DNA of 64,000 nucleotides, taken from Pedobacter sp. KBS0701. GTDB taxonomy: Bacteria > Bacteroidota > Bacteroidia > Sphingobacteriales > Sphingobacteriaceae. Each line of letters begins with the position of its first letter. Position 1 is the stretch's first letter. The DNA is taken from assembly GCF_005938645.2 (NCBI RefSeq), contig NZ_CP042171.1, positions 62,001-126,000 on the forward strand. Reading direction: 5' to 3'. A model generated the notes under the pieces. It worked only from the letters and a program-made list of their open reading frames with translations. It was not told where the DNA came from and did no database searches. Position numbers and translations under genes: made by a program. This document shows, one piece after another, positions 56,404-64,000 of the stretch.

Positions 56404-56437
56404 AAAAAAGCCCCGAATAAATCAGATCCGGAGCTTT
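56404..56437 (-). terminator. Terminator of the siderophore receptor-PepSY operon
   Basis: AAAGCCCCG (56407-56415) pairs with CGGAGCTTT (56429-56437) with one mismatch. On the minus strand the stem is followed by six T (56404-56409). It lies 5 bp beyond the PepSY stop codon. It may also serve the convergent plus-strand gene. Confidence 0.7.
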
Positions 56438-56441
56438 GTGT

Positions 56442-57722
56442 TTATATCTCTGCGAGCAGTTTTTCTGCTGATTTGGAGGGGATTACGTCAGGTTGCTTCG
56501 CCAAACTTTTCCCCGGCTTCTTACTCTTTTTCTTAAACTTCCGGCCATACCATACCAGGAATCCTGTAATCGGTAAGCTGGCACCAATAAGTGAAGCCAG
56601 GAAGGCCATTACCTTACCCGGAAATCCCAGGATACTGCCTACATGGATATCGTAATTCATTTTTCGCAGTTTCTGACCAAACGAGGCTTGCGCATATTCT
56701 ACCGAATAGGCATCCTGTCGCTTTAACTCCTTCAGGCTATGTTGGTCAAAAGTGTAGCCCTGGCTATTATAAAACTGCCCTTTATTTGGATAGACGGTGA
56801 TGTTGATGGCAGCCTTAGCTTCTGCCGTATCCGCAAAACTGTAATAAAAACCCATCGATTTAGGATGGCGCGAAATGACCTGATCCCAGGCCATATCCAT
56901 TGCTTTTTCCGGTGCATAACCCTTTCCTTTTAATGTCGAGTCTGAGTCTAAACGCTTGTATTCTGCAAGCTTATCGCCACCTGATGTAACCCAATACATC
57001 CCCTCACTATACCATTTAATACCATATACCATTCCTGTAAGGGCTATAGCTGCCAGGAACAATAAGGCATAAAAGCCAGGTACGTTGTGCAAGTCGAGGT
57101 TTACCCGTTTAAAAGATGCACCCCATTTAATCTTAAAACTTTTATCGCGGGTTGATTTATTCCATTTCTTCGGGTACCACCAGATCAGTCCGGTGATCAG
57201 CAGAACTACAAAGATCATGGTACCGTAATTAACAATTGGTCGCCCTATTTCAGAAGGCATCCAGAGAAAACGGTGCCCGTTTAAAATAAACCTGAAGAAA
57301 TCTGATTCACCTGGTTTATGTTCCTCGATACTAATCACCCCGCCTGTATAAGGATTTATTTTTAGTATGGTATTTCCCGTACGGCGATCCCGCGGACCGG
57401 CATTAGCCGCCCGCAAATTTAAGTTGATGGCCCTGCCTTGCTGGTAATTGGCGTACGATGGCACTTTCTCCGGGTACAGCTTCGCAGCTATCCGCATTAA
57501 CTCGGAGGGTTTAACCACAGGCTTATCTTGCCAGGCTACTTTTGTTTCAGGCTCCAGCAAACCGGTAATTTCTTCATTAAATACCCAAATGCAACCGGTA
57601 AGGCATACAATCAGGACAATGATACCAGATATCAAACCTAACCACAAGTGCAGCCAGTTGTTAATGCGCTTAAAAAGCGTGTCCTTTTGCTTCTTCTTTC
57701 CCGGATTTTGATTCTTCGTCAT
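56442..57722 (-). CDS. PepSY-associated membrane protein (iron-uptake linked)
   Basis: A 426-residue inner-membrane protein with four membrane helices. Helix 1 (about 26-48, LWLGLISGIIVLIVCLTGCIW) leads to a periplasmic domain with PepSY-like text (SELMRIAAKLYPEKVPSY). Helix 2 (about 165-185, IVNYGTMIFVVLLITGLIWWYP) contains the WWYPKKW signature of the PepSY_TM group. Helices 3 and 4 follow at about 215-235 and 375-400. These proteins accompany TonB siderophore receptors and may act as ferric-siderophore reductases. It starts 28 bp after the receptor gene. Confidence 0.93.
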   Translation of the reverse strand: MTKNQNPGKKKQKDTLFKRINNWLHLWLGLISGIIVLIVCLTGCIWVFNEEITGLLEPETKVAWQDKPVVKPSELMRIAAKLYPEKVPSYANYQQGRAINLNLRAANAGPRDRRTGNTILKINPYTGGVISIEEHKPGESDFFRFILNGHRFLWMPSEIGRPIVNYGTMIFVVLLITGLIWWYPKKWNKSTRDKSFKIKWGASFKRVNLDLHNVPGFYALLFLAAIALTGMVYGIKWYSEGMYWVTSGGDKLAEYKRLDSDSTLKGKGYAPEKAMDMAWDQVISRHPKSMGFYYSFADTAEAKAAINITVYPNKGQFYNSQGYTFDQHSLKELKRQDAYSVEYAQASFGQKLRKMNYDIHVGSILGFPGKVMAFLASLIGASLPITGFLVWYGRKFKKKSKKPGKSLAKQPDVIPSKSAEKLLAEI

Positions 57723-57750
57723 TGTGCCTGTGTTTATTGATCAGATATGC

Positions 57751-60240
57751 TTATTTAAACCTGTAGGTAATGCTCAATCGTGCGTTGCGCGGAACCTCAT
57801 AGATATAGGTATAGTAAGAAACAGATGTTGCAGTTTCAGTTGCCAGCTTGGTATATGATCCCTGTGTCAGCAACCTGCGATCCAAAAGGTTATTCACTAC
57901 CGCAGCGATAGTTATTTTACCTTTTTCATAAGAAACACCTGCGTCAAAACGGTAATAAGCAGGTAACATCAATGGAACAGAAGTTGATCCCGCGTAACGA
58001 TCCAGTTGAATCTGGTAACCCGCGCTCAATCCAAAGCCGTTTAACAAAGCACCTTGTTTCTGATAGCGGTAAGATAACCAGCCATTGGTAATGTGCTTAG
58101 CAGAATTAGGGGTGTGCCTGCCTACCAATTCTGGTTTAGCATCTTCACTTACCTTGGCATCAGTGAGCGCATAATTTAATACAAGGTTCAATCCAGGGGT
58201 AATTTCCCCGTTTATATCCAGTTCAATACCTTTTGAGATAACACCCCCCAATTGGATCTGGGCATTTGGGTTTGCAGCCAGATGTGCCGGATCCAGGTCG
58301 GCGGTTAATACATTTTTCTTCTTAATGCGGAAAGCGGCAGCCGTTACGTTCCATCTACCGTCAAAGAAATCCTTTTTCAAACCCAGTTCGATGTTATTAC
58401 CGCGGATAGGCTTGAAAGGGTTTCCGGCATAGTCCTGGCCGGCAACAGGCAGAAAGCTCTGATCATAGAGTGTATAGGCACTGAAATCTTTTGCCAGGGT
58501 TACACTCAAACCAGCCCTGGGGCTGAAAACATTATCAGATATCTGTGTAAGGTTTGTTTTTCCCACCGTTACCGCATGTGTGAAACGGCCGGCTAATGTT
58601 AAACGCACACGTCCATCCAGCATGCGAATTTCGTCCTGTAAATAAGCGCCGGTATAGGTCAGGTTGGTGGCATATACATTTGATCCCGAACGGTTCTGAA
58701 TGCTTCGCGAACGATCAAAGACAGGAATATTGGCAAAAGGAATCCCGTAAACCGGGTTGTAAATGTTGAATTTAGTGCCGTTTGCCAACTGAAGATCAGA
58801 CTGCGTTACGCTGGAAAAATCACCCCAGGTTTTCAGGTTGCCCATATCTAGTCCGCCTAAAATACGGTGTACAACAGATCCCGTAGCAACATCGCCCATC
58901 AGGCTAACCTGTATGTTTTTGTTAATGGCCAGCTCCTCACTGATATTGAGGTAACGTTTCATATCGCCATTTGGTGCAATGGTTGAAGGCCACGGGGTAC
59001 CTCCATCTAAACCATAACGGAGATAAGCAGCCTGTGCATTAATCTTCCAGTTATTATTTAAACGGTGGCTCACATAAAGCGTGGCATTGTGGTCATAAAG
59101 CTTTGCCGGGTCCAGTGCCGGGTCGCCCAGGAAGAAACTGGGATCTGTATCGGCGAAGCCTTTCGGCGAAAAACCATAAGAGCCCAATGCCTGTGCCTCT
59201 ACATGCTGGGTAGTATATTCAGCTGTGATTAAAGTATTGCTGTCTACCTGATAGCTAATTACGGGCGCGATAACGTACTTATCCGTGTAATTGTATTTGT
59301 TGTAGCTGTCTTTACTTTGTGCTGCCACATTCAGGCGAAACAACAATTTACCGTCGCGACTTAACTTACCATCCAGGTCAACAGCGGCGCGTCCCAGGTT
59401 ATAACCTCCGCCTGCTACACTTACCGAACTGTGGTTTTGACCGGTAGGCTTCTTAGTTACCACATTGTAAATACCGCCGGGTTCACCGTTGGCCATCATA
59501 AAGCCAGAAGGACCTTTTACGAATTCGATGCGATCAATAGTTGCCGCATCGTCAGCTAACGGGCCCCATGGCATTTTTTGGTTCATCCCGTTCCGGAAAG
59601 CAGGAATACTCGTGCCGCGCATGAAAATATTGGCATATTGAGCGTCCCAATGGCCTACGCGCATGGTACCGCTCACATTCCTGGTTACGCCATCTACAAT
59701 ATCAAACACCTGCTGATCAGCCAGTACCTTGCTGGTTACCACCTGAATGTTCTGCGGTACTTCGATCAGAGGAGATTGTAACCGCAATGAGGAGGACACT
59801 TTATCCACCTTATATTTTTTCTTATTCGTGCTTACCTGTACCTCGTCTAACTCCGAACGATTTTCTTTTAAAGAAAAATCAGCAATTACGGTACCACGGA
59901 ATGAAACATGTATCTGTTTTTCTTTTGGATAAAGGCCAACCGCAGAAACTACAAGTGTATAATCGCCAACCGGAACACGCCGGATTTGGTATAAGCCATC
60001 CTCGTCGGTAACCGAGCCAAAGCGGGTGCCTTTCAGCACTACCGTTACATTAGCAGCTACGCTACCATCAGAAGTGGTGATCCTGCCTCTCACTATCCCG
60101 GTTTGTTCATCATTCCGGCTTTGAACAAGACTATCTGTAGGATTTGTGTAACTTCCTGTCAGAACATGAGCAGAACTGGCATGAGCTGCAAATATTCCGG
60201 TACAGCACACACCTAAGCGTAAAATTTTCTTAAATTGCAT
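57751..60240 (-). CDS. TonB-dependent siderophore receptor
   Basis: A 829-residue receptor. Signal peptide about 1-25, a carboxypeptidase-D-like domain about 45-130 (IVRGRITTSDGSVAANVTV), then a plug typical of ferric-siderophore receptors with LIEVPQNIQVVTSKVLADQQ, VRVGHWDAQYANIFMRGT and FVKGPSGFMMANGEPGGIYNVVTKKP. The barrel runs to the end (NARLSITYRFK). PepSY gene 28 bp downstream is co-transcribed. The ligand is probably a hydroxamate or similar ferric siderophore. Transcription begins at the strong promoter at about 60326-60356. Confidence 0.95.
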   Translation of the reverse strand: MQFKKILRLGVCCTGIFAAHASSAHVLTGSYTNPTDSLVQSRNDEQTGIVRGRITTSDGSVAANVTVVLKGTRFGSVTDEDGLYQIRRVPVGDYTLVVSAVGLYPKEKQIHVSFRGTVIADFSLKENRSELDEVQVSTNKKKYKVDKVSSSLRLQSPLIEVPQNIQVVTSKVLADQQVFDIVDGVTRNVSGTMRVGHWDAQYANIFMRGTSIPAFRNGMNQKMPWGPLADDAATIDRIEFVKGPSGFMMANGEPGGIYNVVTKKPTGQNHSSVSVAGGGYNLGRAAVDLDGKLSRDGKLLFRLNVAAQSKDSYNKYNYTDKYVIAPVISYQVDSNTLITAEYTTQHVEAQALGSYGFSPKGFADTDPSFFLGDPALDPAKLYDHNATLYVSHRLNNNWKINAQAAYLRYGLDGGTPWPSTIAPNGDMKRYLNISEELAINKNIQVSLMGDVATGSVVHRILGGLDMGNLKTWGDFSSVTQSDLQLANGTKFNIYNPVYGIPFANIPVFDRSRSIQNRSGSNVYATNLTYTGAYLQDEIRMLDGRVRLTLAGRFTHAVTVGKTNLTQISDNVFSPRAGLSVTLAKDFSAYTLYDQSFLPVAGQDYAGNPFKPIRGNNIELGLKKDFFDGRWNVTAAAFRIKKKNVLTADLDPAHLAANPNAQIQLGGVISKGIELDINGEITPGLNLVLNYALTDAKVSEDAKPELVGRHTPNSAKHITNGWLSYRYQKQGALLNGFGLSAGYQIQLDRYAGSTSVPLMLPAYYRFDAGVSYEKGKITIAAVVNNLLDRRLLTQGSYTKLATETATSVSYYTYIYEVPRNARLSITYRFK

Positions 60241-60287
60241 TTACTTTTAATTTGATGTTAAAGGTGTCAGGGCTTAGCGCCCGTATC

Positions 60288-60324
60288 GCCACACGGGGTC
60301 GGACCCGTGTGGCATTTTTTTTTT
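60288..60324. other. Perfect 10-bp hairpin at the predicted 5' end of the siderophore receptor mRNA
   Basis: GCCACACGGG (60288-60297) and CCCGTGTGGC (60304-60313) with a 6-base loop. On the plus strand a run of 10 T follows (60315-60324), the form of a terminator; but no plus-strand gene is upstream. On the minus strand the hairpin sits immediately after the predicted start of transcription (near 60319), so it would be the first structure in the receptor mRNA. A second small stem (GGGC/GCCC) is next to it. Confidence 0.5.
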
Positions 60325-60325
60325 G

Positions 60326-60356
60326 CAAAGTTAAGTTTATTAAGAATAAATCCAAA
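60326..60356 (-). promoter_or_regulatory. Strong Bacteroidota promoter of the siderophore receptor
   Basis: On the minus strand, TTTG (60353-60356), a 19-bp spacer, then TAACTTTG (60326-60333), both exact matches to the consensus. The predicted start near 60319 gives a leader of about 80 nt with the hairpin described above at its 5' end. Confidence 0.65.
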
Positions 60357-60573
60357 TAGATGCGCAAATTTGAAAATTACACCTTGAAAATGAGGCGTGT
60401 AACCAACTCATAATTTCGTACTGTATCCGATGGCATATATAGAGATCAGTATAAATTACAAAGATATTTTTTTACCAGCGCTCCAAAATTTTTGGTACTG
60501 CTCCGAAAATGTCGAACCGGTAATGGGAGAGGTACAGCTAATTGTTGTGTAGTGATTTATGGGTGTAAAAAAT

Positions 60574-60599
60574 GGAAACAACTCAGAGGTGTTGTTTCC
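60574..60599 (-). terminator. Hairpin with minus-strand T-run
   Basis: GGAAACAAC (60574-60582) pairs perfectly with GTTGTTTCC (60591-60599); on the minus strand ATTTTTTAC follows. It lies about 375 bp beyond the acyltransferase stop, so it could end a long transcript from that gene, but the gene has a nearer terminator. Confidence 0.4.
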
Positions 60600-60935
60600 T
60601 TATGGTAGAGTCAAGCTTCAATATGTCTAACTTTTACGAACATTGTGAGGCAGTGGTTAATTTTGAGAAAGTTGTAACAAACAAAGTAGAGGGCCAGTAT
60701 AGGCAGAAGAAACATTATAAAATTAAATAATATTAGAGAACGCATTGCCAGTATTACCACCTAGAAAATGTCTTGTACTGTTATTGGTTGAGACTTTTTG
60801 AAATGACTATTTCAAAAAATGAATGAACATATTCAAATTGTACTCGCGCAAAGAACATATAGTGATGCAGCTTCTTTTACCCATACGCAAGGGTGATAAG
60901 TATTTTAATAATATGAAATGCGAATAAATATAATA

Positions 60936-60961
60936 ACCCGGCGGCATATCATCCACCGGGT
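60936..60961 (-). terminator. Probable terminator of the acyltransferase gene
   Basis: ACCCGGCGG (60936-60944) and CCACCGGGT (60953-60961) pair with one mismatch (a G-U wobble in RNA). On the minus strand an AT-rich stretch with several T follows. It is just past the stop at 60974. Confidence 0.5.
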
Positions 60962-60973
60962 CAGCACTATTCA

Positions 60974-62251
60974 TTAGCGTAACGGACAGCTTTGGCCGCC
61001 ATTGCCATTACTTTGGAAATTGCCGGAATTACTTAAATCTACCATAGATGCCTGTAAAAGAATATATTCAATTTCTTCAAGCAGCCCACTTATTGGTGTA
61101 TCGCTGGTATTGGTTAAGCCAAGAGATCCGTTGGTGCTCACTGCGCCTATCGTTTGCTCCATTCCTTTTCCGGATCTCACCATTGGACCATAAAGTGCAT
61201 GGAGCTTCAGTGACCCAAAGTCTGTATCGTATTTCACGTTAACAAGATTGGTCACCATAATCTGATGGTTAAATGCATCCTTTAAGATCTCCAGCATTTT
61301 TTGGATATCGTTATGACCAAAGGTTAGTTCCCGGAAAAACCCCAGGTAGTTGCGCACGTGCGCTACTGTTGCGGTTCCCTCAAGGCCTGTTTTTGCGAGT
61401 CTTGCCAGCTCCCAGAAAGATAGCTCCTGTTCGTTTTCAAAGAATACGGGGTGTGTGGTGATATTAAGGCCAAAATTGTCATCCAGATTTAATACGCCCC
61501 TGGTGCAGATGGGCGAAATCAGTTCCATTTTAACCTCTGACCATTCCGTCCGCATCTTTCTGGATGCCATGATAGCCGCTGCGCAAATGGCGCCATGTAC
61601 AGTGGTGTTTTCTTCCCTGGCTCTGTTTCTAAGGCGGTCAGTTACCGCCGAGGAAAGGCGCAGCGATGATACTTTAGGACTAACCACCCTTTGACTTATT
61701 CCCACTTCATTTTTAGGTAAGGTTTGGACTGGCTCGTCATCGGGCAAACCCAAAGTTTCGTCGTTGGACAGTTGGTTTTCAAATTTCTCCAGTTCTGTTC
61801 CGTTTACTGCTTTCAGCAGATCCCGGATCAAATAACTTACTGAAGTGCCGTCGGCGAGCGTATGGTTTGCAGCAATGATCAGCACGGTAGAAACCGGCTT
61901 TTGTACTAAAACCAACCTGATAAGCGGCCCTTCTGCGGTGTTAAATCTTTGCGCCAACTCCTTTTCTATTTCCTGTTCCCAGCGGTAGTCAGCATCAACA
62001 TGGATCACCCTAAATGGAATGGGCAGCTTGTCTGCGTGCTGTCTTACGGGTCTTGAAAATTCATCCATTACGATCCTGACCGAAAGGTTGGGATGCCTGC
62101 GCTGTACTGCGGAGATGGCGAGATTCCATTTCTCAACTGTTGCTGTACCTGCTATTTCTGCGGCAAGCGCAAAGTCTTTGGAATCGATCTGGTCAAGTAG
62201 CCAGAAGGTTTTTTCGAATGCACCCAAGGTGCGGTCTTGTTTTGTTTTCAT
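60974..62251 (-). CDS. Condensation-domain / acyltransferase-like protein (CAT fold)
   Basis: A 425-residue protein related to the chloramphenicol acetyltransferase-like fold of condensation domains, PapA-type and wax-ester-type acyltransferases. The active-site block is IIAANHTLADGTSVSYLI (the H-x-x-x-D-G motif as HTLADG, about residue 135). The second half contains the family's later structural motif around INLDDNFGLNITTHP. There is no adenylation or carrier domain and no NRPS gene nearby, so it is a stand-alone acyl- or peptidyl-transferase. It may join an acyl group to an alcohol or amine, or may be a remnant of a longer pathway. Neighbours give no clue. Confidence 0.8.
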   Translation of the reverse strand: MKTKQDRTLGAFEKTFWLLDQIDSKDFALAAEIAGTATVEKWNLAISAVQRRHPNLSVRIVMDEFSRPVRQHADKLPIPFRVIHVDADYRWEQEIEKELAQRFNTAEGPLIRLVLVQKPVSTVLIIAANHTLADGTSVSYLIRDLLKAVNGTELEKFENQLSNDETLGLPDDEPVQTLPKNEVGISQRVVSPKVSSLRLSSAVTDRLRNRAREENTTVHGAICAAAIMASRKMRTEWSEVKMELISPICTRGVLNLDDNFGLNITTHPVFFENEQELSFWELARLAKTGLEGTATVAHVRNYLGFFRELTFGHNDIQKMLEILKDAFNHQIMVTNLVNVKYDTDFGSLKLHALYGPMVRSGKGMEQTIGAVSTNGSLGLTNTSDTPISGLLEEIEYILLQASMVDLSNSGNFQSNGNGGQSCPLR

Positions 62252-62784
62252 TAGGTCACAAATTATGTTTCAACTGCAAATAGAAATCTGGTTAGAAACG
62301 AGCTTCTGATTATGTTCCTATTTGTCCCTACAAAATTCGTTTTTCAGCTACCTTGGTGGAATGGATAAATGGAAGGATGTATTGTACTTTTTCCCCTGAA
62401 GAAACTATTGATGTATCAAAACAAAGGTTATTTACAAGTGTCGTAGGAATACACCCATTTGGTTAAAGAGCGAAAAAGACAGTAGAAATTTCAAGGTATC
62501 GGTAGACAGGCGAATGCAGCGCCCAGCACAGGAAGTAACCCGTTTGACTGGGTTCTAAATATGAAGAACCGGCCTGCCTGGTTTGTTTGATAGCAATGCC
62601 GAAGAAGACCAGCGCTGAAAAAAGTGCACATCCGCTGAGAACCCTTCGATCACGGGTTGATTGCTTCTGATCGGTGGCGCTACGATCATCCCAGCAACAA
62701 TGGAAAATTGCCAAGATTACTGGCTGCCTGAGCTTAGGTCACCATAGCGGCGAGGAACGAGCCTGGCATATATGATGAAAACCT
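62252..62784. other. Decayed gap between the acyltransferase and the SDR remnant
   Basis: About 530 bp. A minus-strand frame (62463-62714) has one membrane-like stretch but no family match; short frames on both strands shift often. The region looks like degraded coding DNA, but I cannot name what it was. Confidence 0.4.
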
Positions 62785-63362
62785 TCATTTTATTCCGGCG
62801 ATCTGAGCAAGGCAGAAGGAACGGATAAGGTGGTAGCTGAAGTACTATCAAAATACGGTAAACTTGATATCCTGGTTAATAGCTTAGGAGGCAGCGAAAC
62901 TCCCGCTGGGGGTTTTAATGCCTTGACCGATGAACACTGGGAAGAGACTTTGCAGATCAACTTACTTGCCCCGGTTAGACTGGACAGGGGTTTTTTGCCG
63001 CAGATGATCCAACATAAAACAGTACACTTCCTTATGCCGCAGCAAAGGCAAGGCTGATCAACTACAGCAAGGGGCTTTCCAATGAGGTGGCTTCGAAAGG
63101 TGTCAGGGTGTTAACGGTATCTCCGGGTTGGATCATGACTGATGGTGCCAAGAGAATGATGAAGCGAATATCGCAAAGCTCAGTAGTTTCAATTAAACAG
63201 GCTACCCAAGGTGTGATGGATGCTTTGGGCGGAATTTCGTATGGCAGACCCGCCGAGCTGAAAGAGGCAGCGGAACTGGTTGGCTTCCTTGTTTCTTCAA
63301 GGGCGGGTTATCTAACGGGTACAGAATTCGTAATCGACGGCGGCACCATCCCTACGACCTAG
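62785..63362 (+). pseudogene. Short-chain dehydrogenase/reductase, truncated and frameshifted
   Basis: The frame reads FYSGDLSKAEGTDKVVAEVL, SKYGKLDILVNSLGGSE and EETLQINLLAPVRLDRGFL, the central part of a classical SDR (the usual N-N-x-G is NSLGG). The next stretch, which should carry the catalytic Ser, is missing near 63020-63035, and the frame then shifts to TLPYAAAKARLINYSKGL, which holds the Y-x-x-x-K catalytic pair, then VRVLTVSPGWIMTDGAKRM and the normal C-terminus GYLTGTEFVIDGGT. The N-terminal NAD(P) motif is also gone, so the enzyme cannot be active. Confidence 0.82.
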
Positions 63363-63389
63363 TACACCATTCCCGTAACCAGTTCGTGA

Positions 63390-63737
63390 TTACTTTATAC
63401 CCTGGATGATTTTATTCCTGTGCTGGAATCCCCATTTTTCCATCGCTGTCAATACATCATCCAGGGTTTGGCTATAAGGCGTAAGTTCATACTGGACAGT
63501 AACGGGTTTAGTGTTGCATACCTTTCGGCTTACCAATCCGTTCATTTCCATTTCCTGCAATTCCTTGGACAGGATGCGCGGGGATATGGCCGCTTCCCTG
63601 GATAACTCATTGAATCCTTTTTTGCCGCTCTGAAGCACTGAAATCAAGATTAATTTCCATTTTCCGCCCACTATGTCCAGCGTATCGCGTATTGCCATTT
63701 TGGCTTTTGCACAACTTTCGATCGTATGATTTGCCAT
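63390..63737 (-). CDS. HxlR-family transcriptional regulator
   Basis: A 115-residue winged-helix regulator. The family pattern is complete: ALDIVGGKWKLILISVLQSG-like (here DTLDIVGGKWKLILISVL), GKKGFNELSREAAISPRILSKELQEMEMNGLVSRK and YELTPYSQTLDDVLTAM, with an N-terminal Cys (ESCAKAK) that sensors of reactive aldehydes or quinones often use. It is divergent from the pirin gene; the two 18-bp repeats in between are its likely operator. Confidence 0.95.
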   Translation of the reverse strand: MANHTIESCAKAKMAIRDTLDIVGGKWKLILISVLQSGKKGFNELSREAAISPRILSKELQEMEMNGLVSRKVCNTKPVTVQYELTPYSQTLDDVLTAMEKWGFQHRNKIIQGIK

Positions 63738-63738
63738 A

Positions 63739-63774
63739 TACTATTCTTTTTGTAAGTACTATCCTTTTTGTAAC
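63739..63774. promoter_or_regulatory. Tandem 18-bp operator-like repeats between hxlR and pirin genes
   Basis: TACTATTCTTTTTGTAAG (63739-63756) and TACTATCCTTTTTGTAAC (63757-63774) are back-to-back copies with two differences. A minus-strand TACATTTG (63781-63788), an exact TAnnTTTG match, would start the regulator transcript inside the second repeat. The layout suggests that HxlR binds here and represses itself and probably the pirin gene. Confidence 0.65.
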
Positions 63775-63837
63775 AGATAACAAATGTATAGTATTTGTTC
63801 GGAAATTTGTGGCTTAATCAACAATTGATAGTCATCC

Positions 63838-64000
63838 ATGAGAAACAGAAGCATATCAATAATCACTGAAAACCATTGGCACAATGGATTTTTGGGCGAT
63901 GGGCACAAGGCGATGGCTGTCCTTGATGGTGTCAGCTACAAAGACAGCGATCCTTTTATCCTGTTTATGGATGACATATTGGACCTGCCCGGCGGAGCGC
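63838..64000 (+). CDS. Pirin-family protein, N-terminal part (cut by window end)
   Basis: An ATG at 63838 opens a frame that runs off the window at base 64000, 54 complete codons. It reads ITENHWHNGFLGDGHKAMAV and then DPFILFMDDILDLPGG, the beginning of a pirin-like bicupin (usual form DPFILLMDD... followed by the metal-binding histidines, which lie outside the window). Pirins are iron-binding cupins; some oxidise quercetin. The frame is divergent from the HxlR regulator across the operator-like repeats. Confidence 0.78.
   Translation, partial: MRNRSISIITENHWHNGFLGDGHKAMAVLDGVSYKDSDPFILFMDDILDLPGGA

Larger units (their letters stand above)
60241..60973. other. Intergenic region with regulatory structures
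   Basis: About 730 bp between two minus-strand genes. It contains the siderophore receptor promoter and hairpin (60288-60356), a hairpin at 60574-60599, a palindrome TTTTTGAAAT/ATTTCAAAAA at 60795-60818 with a 4-base loop that could be an operator, and the terminator at 60936-60961. No gene was recognised. Confidence 0.55.

Noticed and set aside
62463..62714. 83-codon minus-strand frame with one membrane-like stretch
   Set aside because: No family pattern and no context; it lies in degraded DNA. A small membrane protein cannot be excluded.

Overview
The window looks like a chromosomal segment of a Bacteroidota bacterium, most likely of the Sphingobacteriaceae (Pedobacter-like; genus is inference). 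The evidence is a SusC/SusD pair behind an ECF sigma/FecR pair, several TonB-dependent receptors, lipoprotein signals, GldA/GldFG-type ABC transporters, clustered glycoside hydrolases, weak Shine-Dalgarno signals, and promoters of the Bacteroidota type (TTTG, about 19 bp, TAnnTTTG).

Layout. 1-9.7 kb: end of a TonB receptor, two serine beta-lactamase-like hydrolases, a Gfo/Idh/MocA oxidoreductase, a VanW-like protein and several unknown membrane or secreted proteins. 10.0-14.4 kb: a stressosome-type module (RsbR, RsbS, RsbT, an ATPase-SpoIIE phosphatase fusion) running into a hybrid histidine kinase and a receiver-only response regulator. 14.6-16.8 kb: a decayed Fic gene, a cold-shock protein with its own promoter and terminator, and a lipoprotein. 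17.2-35.9 kb: ECF sigma, FecR, SusC, SusD, lipoprotein, GldA-like ATPase, GldFG-like permease, a double-length MutS-like ATPase, an M16 metallopeptidase lipoprotein and a second GldFG-like permease, nearly all with tiny gaps or overlaps. This is the best candidate for an undescribed system.

36.0-39.7 kb: Crp-type regulator, fatty acid hydroxylase/sterol desaturase, cytochrome b561-like protein and CDF cation exporter. 39.7-47.5 kb: a patchy region with a GH30 xylanase, aldo/keto reductase-AraC pair and small unknown proteins, interspersed with remnants (TetR, outer-membrane protein, CBM6, IS982 transposase, an unknown protein) and a hairpin repeat. 47.5-55.0 kb: a hemicellulose-type glycoside hydrolase run (GH29, GH43, GH43 with an extra C-terminal domain, GH97). 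55.5-60.4 kb: a secreted protein, then on the minus strand a TonB siderophore receptor plus PepSY protein, with a clear promoter whose transcript would begin with a stable hairpin. 60.9-64 kb: an orphan condensation-domain acyltransferase, a decayed SDR gene, and an HxlR regulator divergent from a pirin gene cut by the window end, with tandem 18-bp operator-like repeats between them.

Family calls come from reading the translations; no database search was run. No rRNA, tRNA or CRISPR array was recognised.
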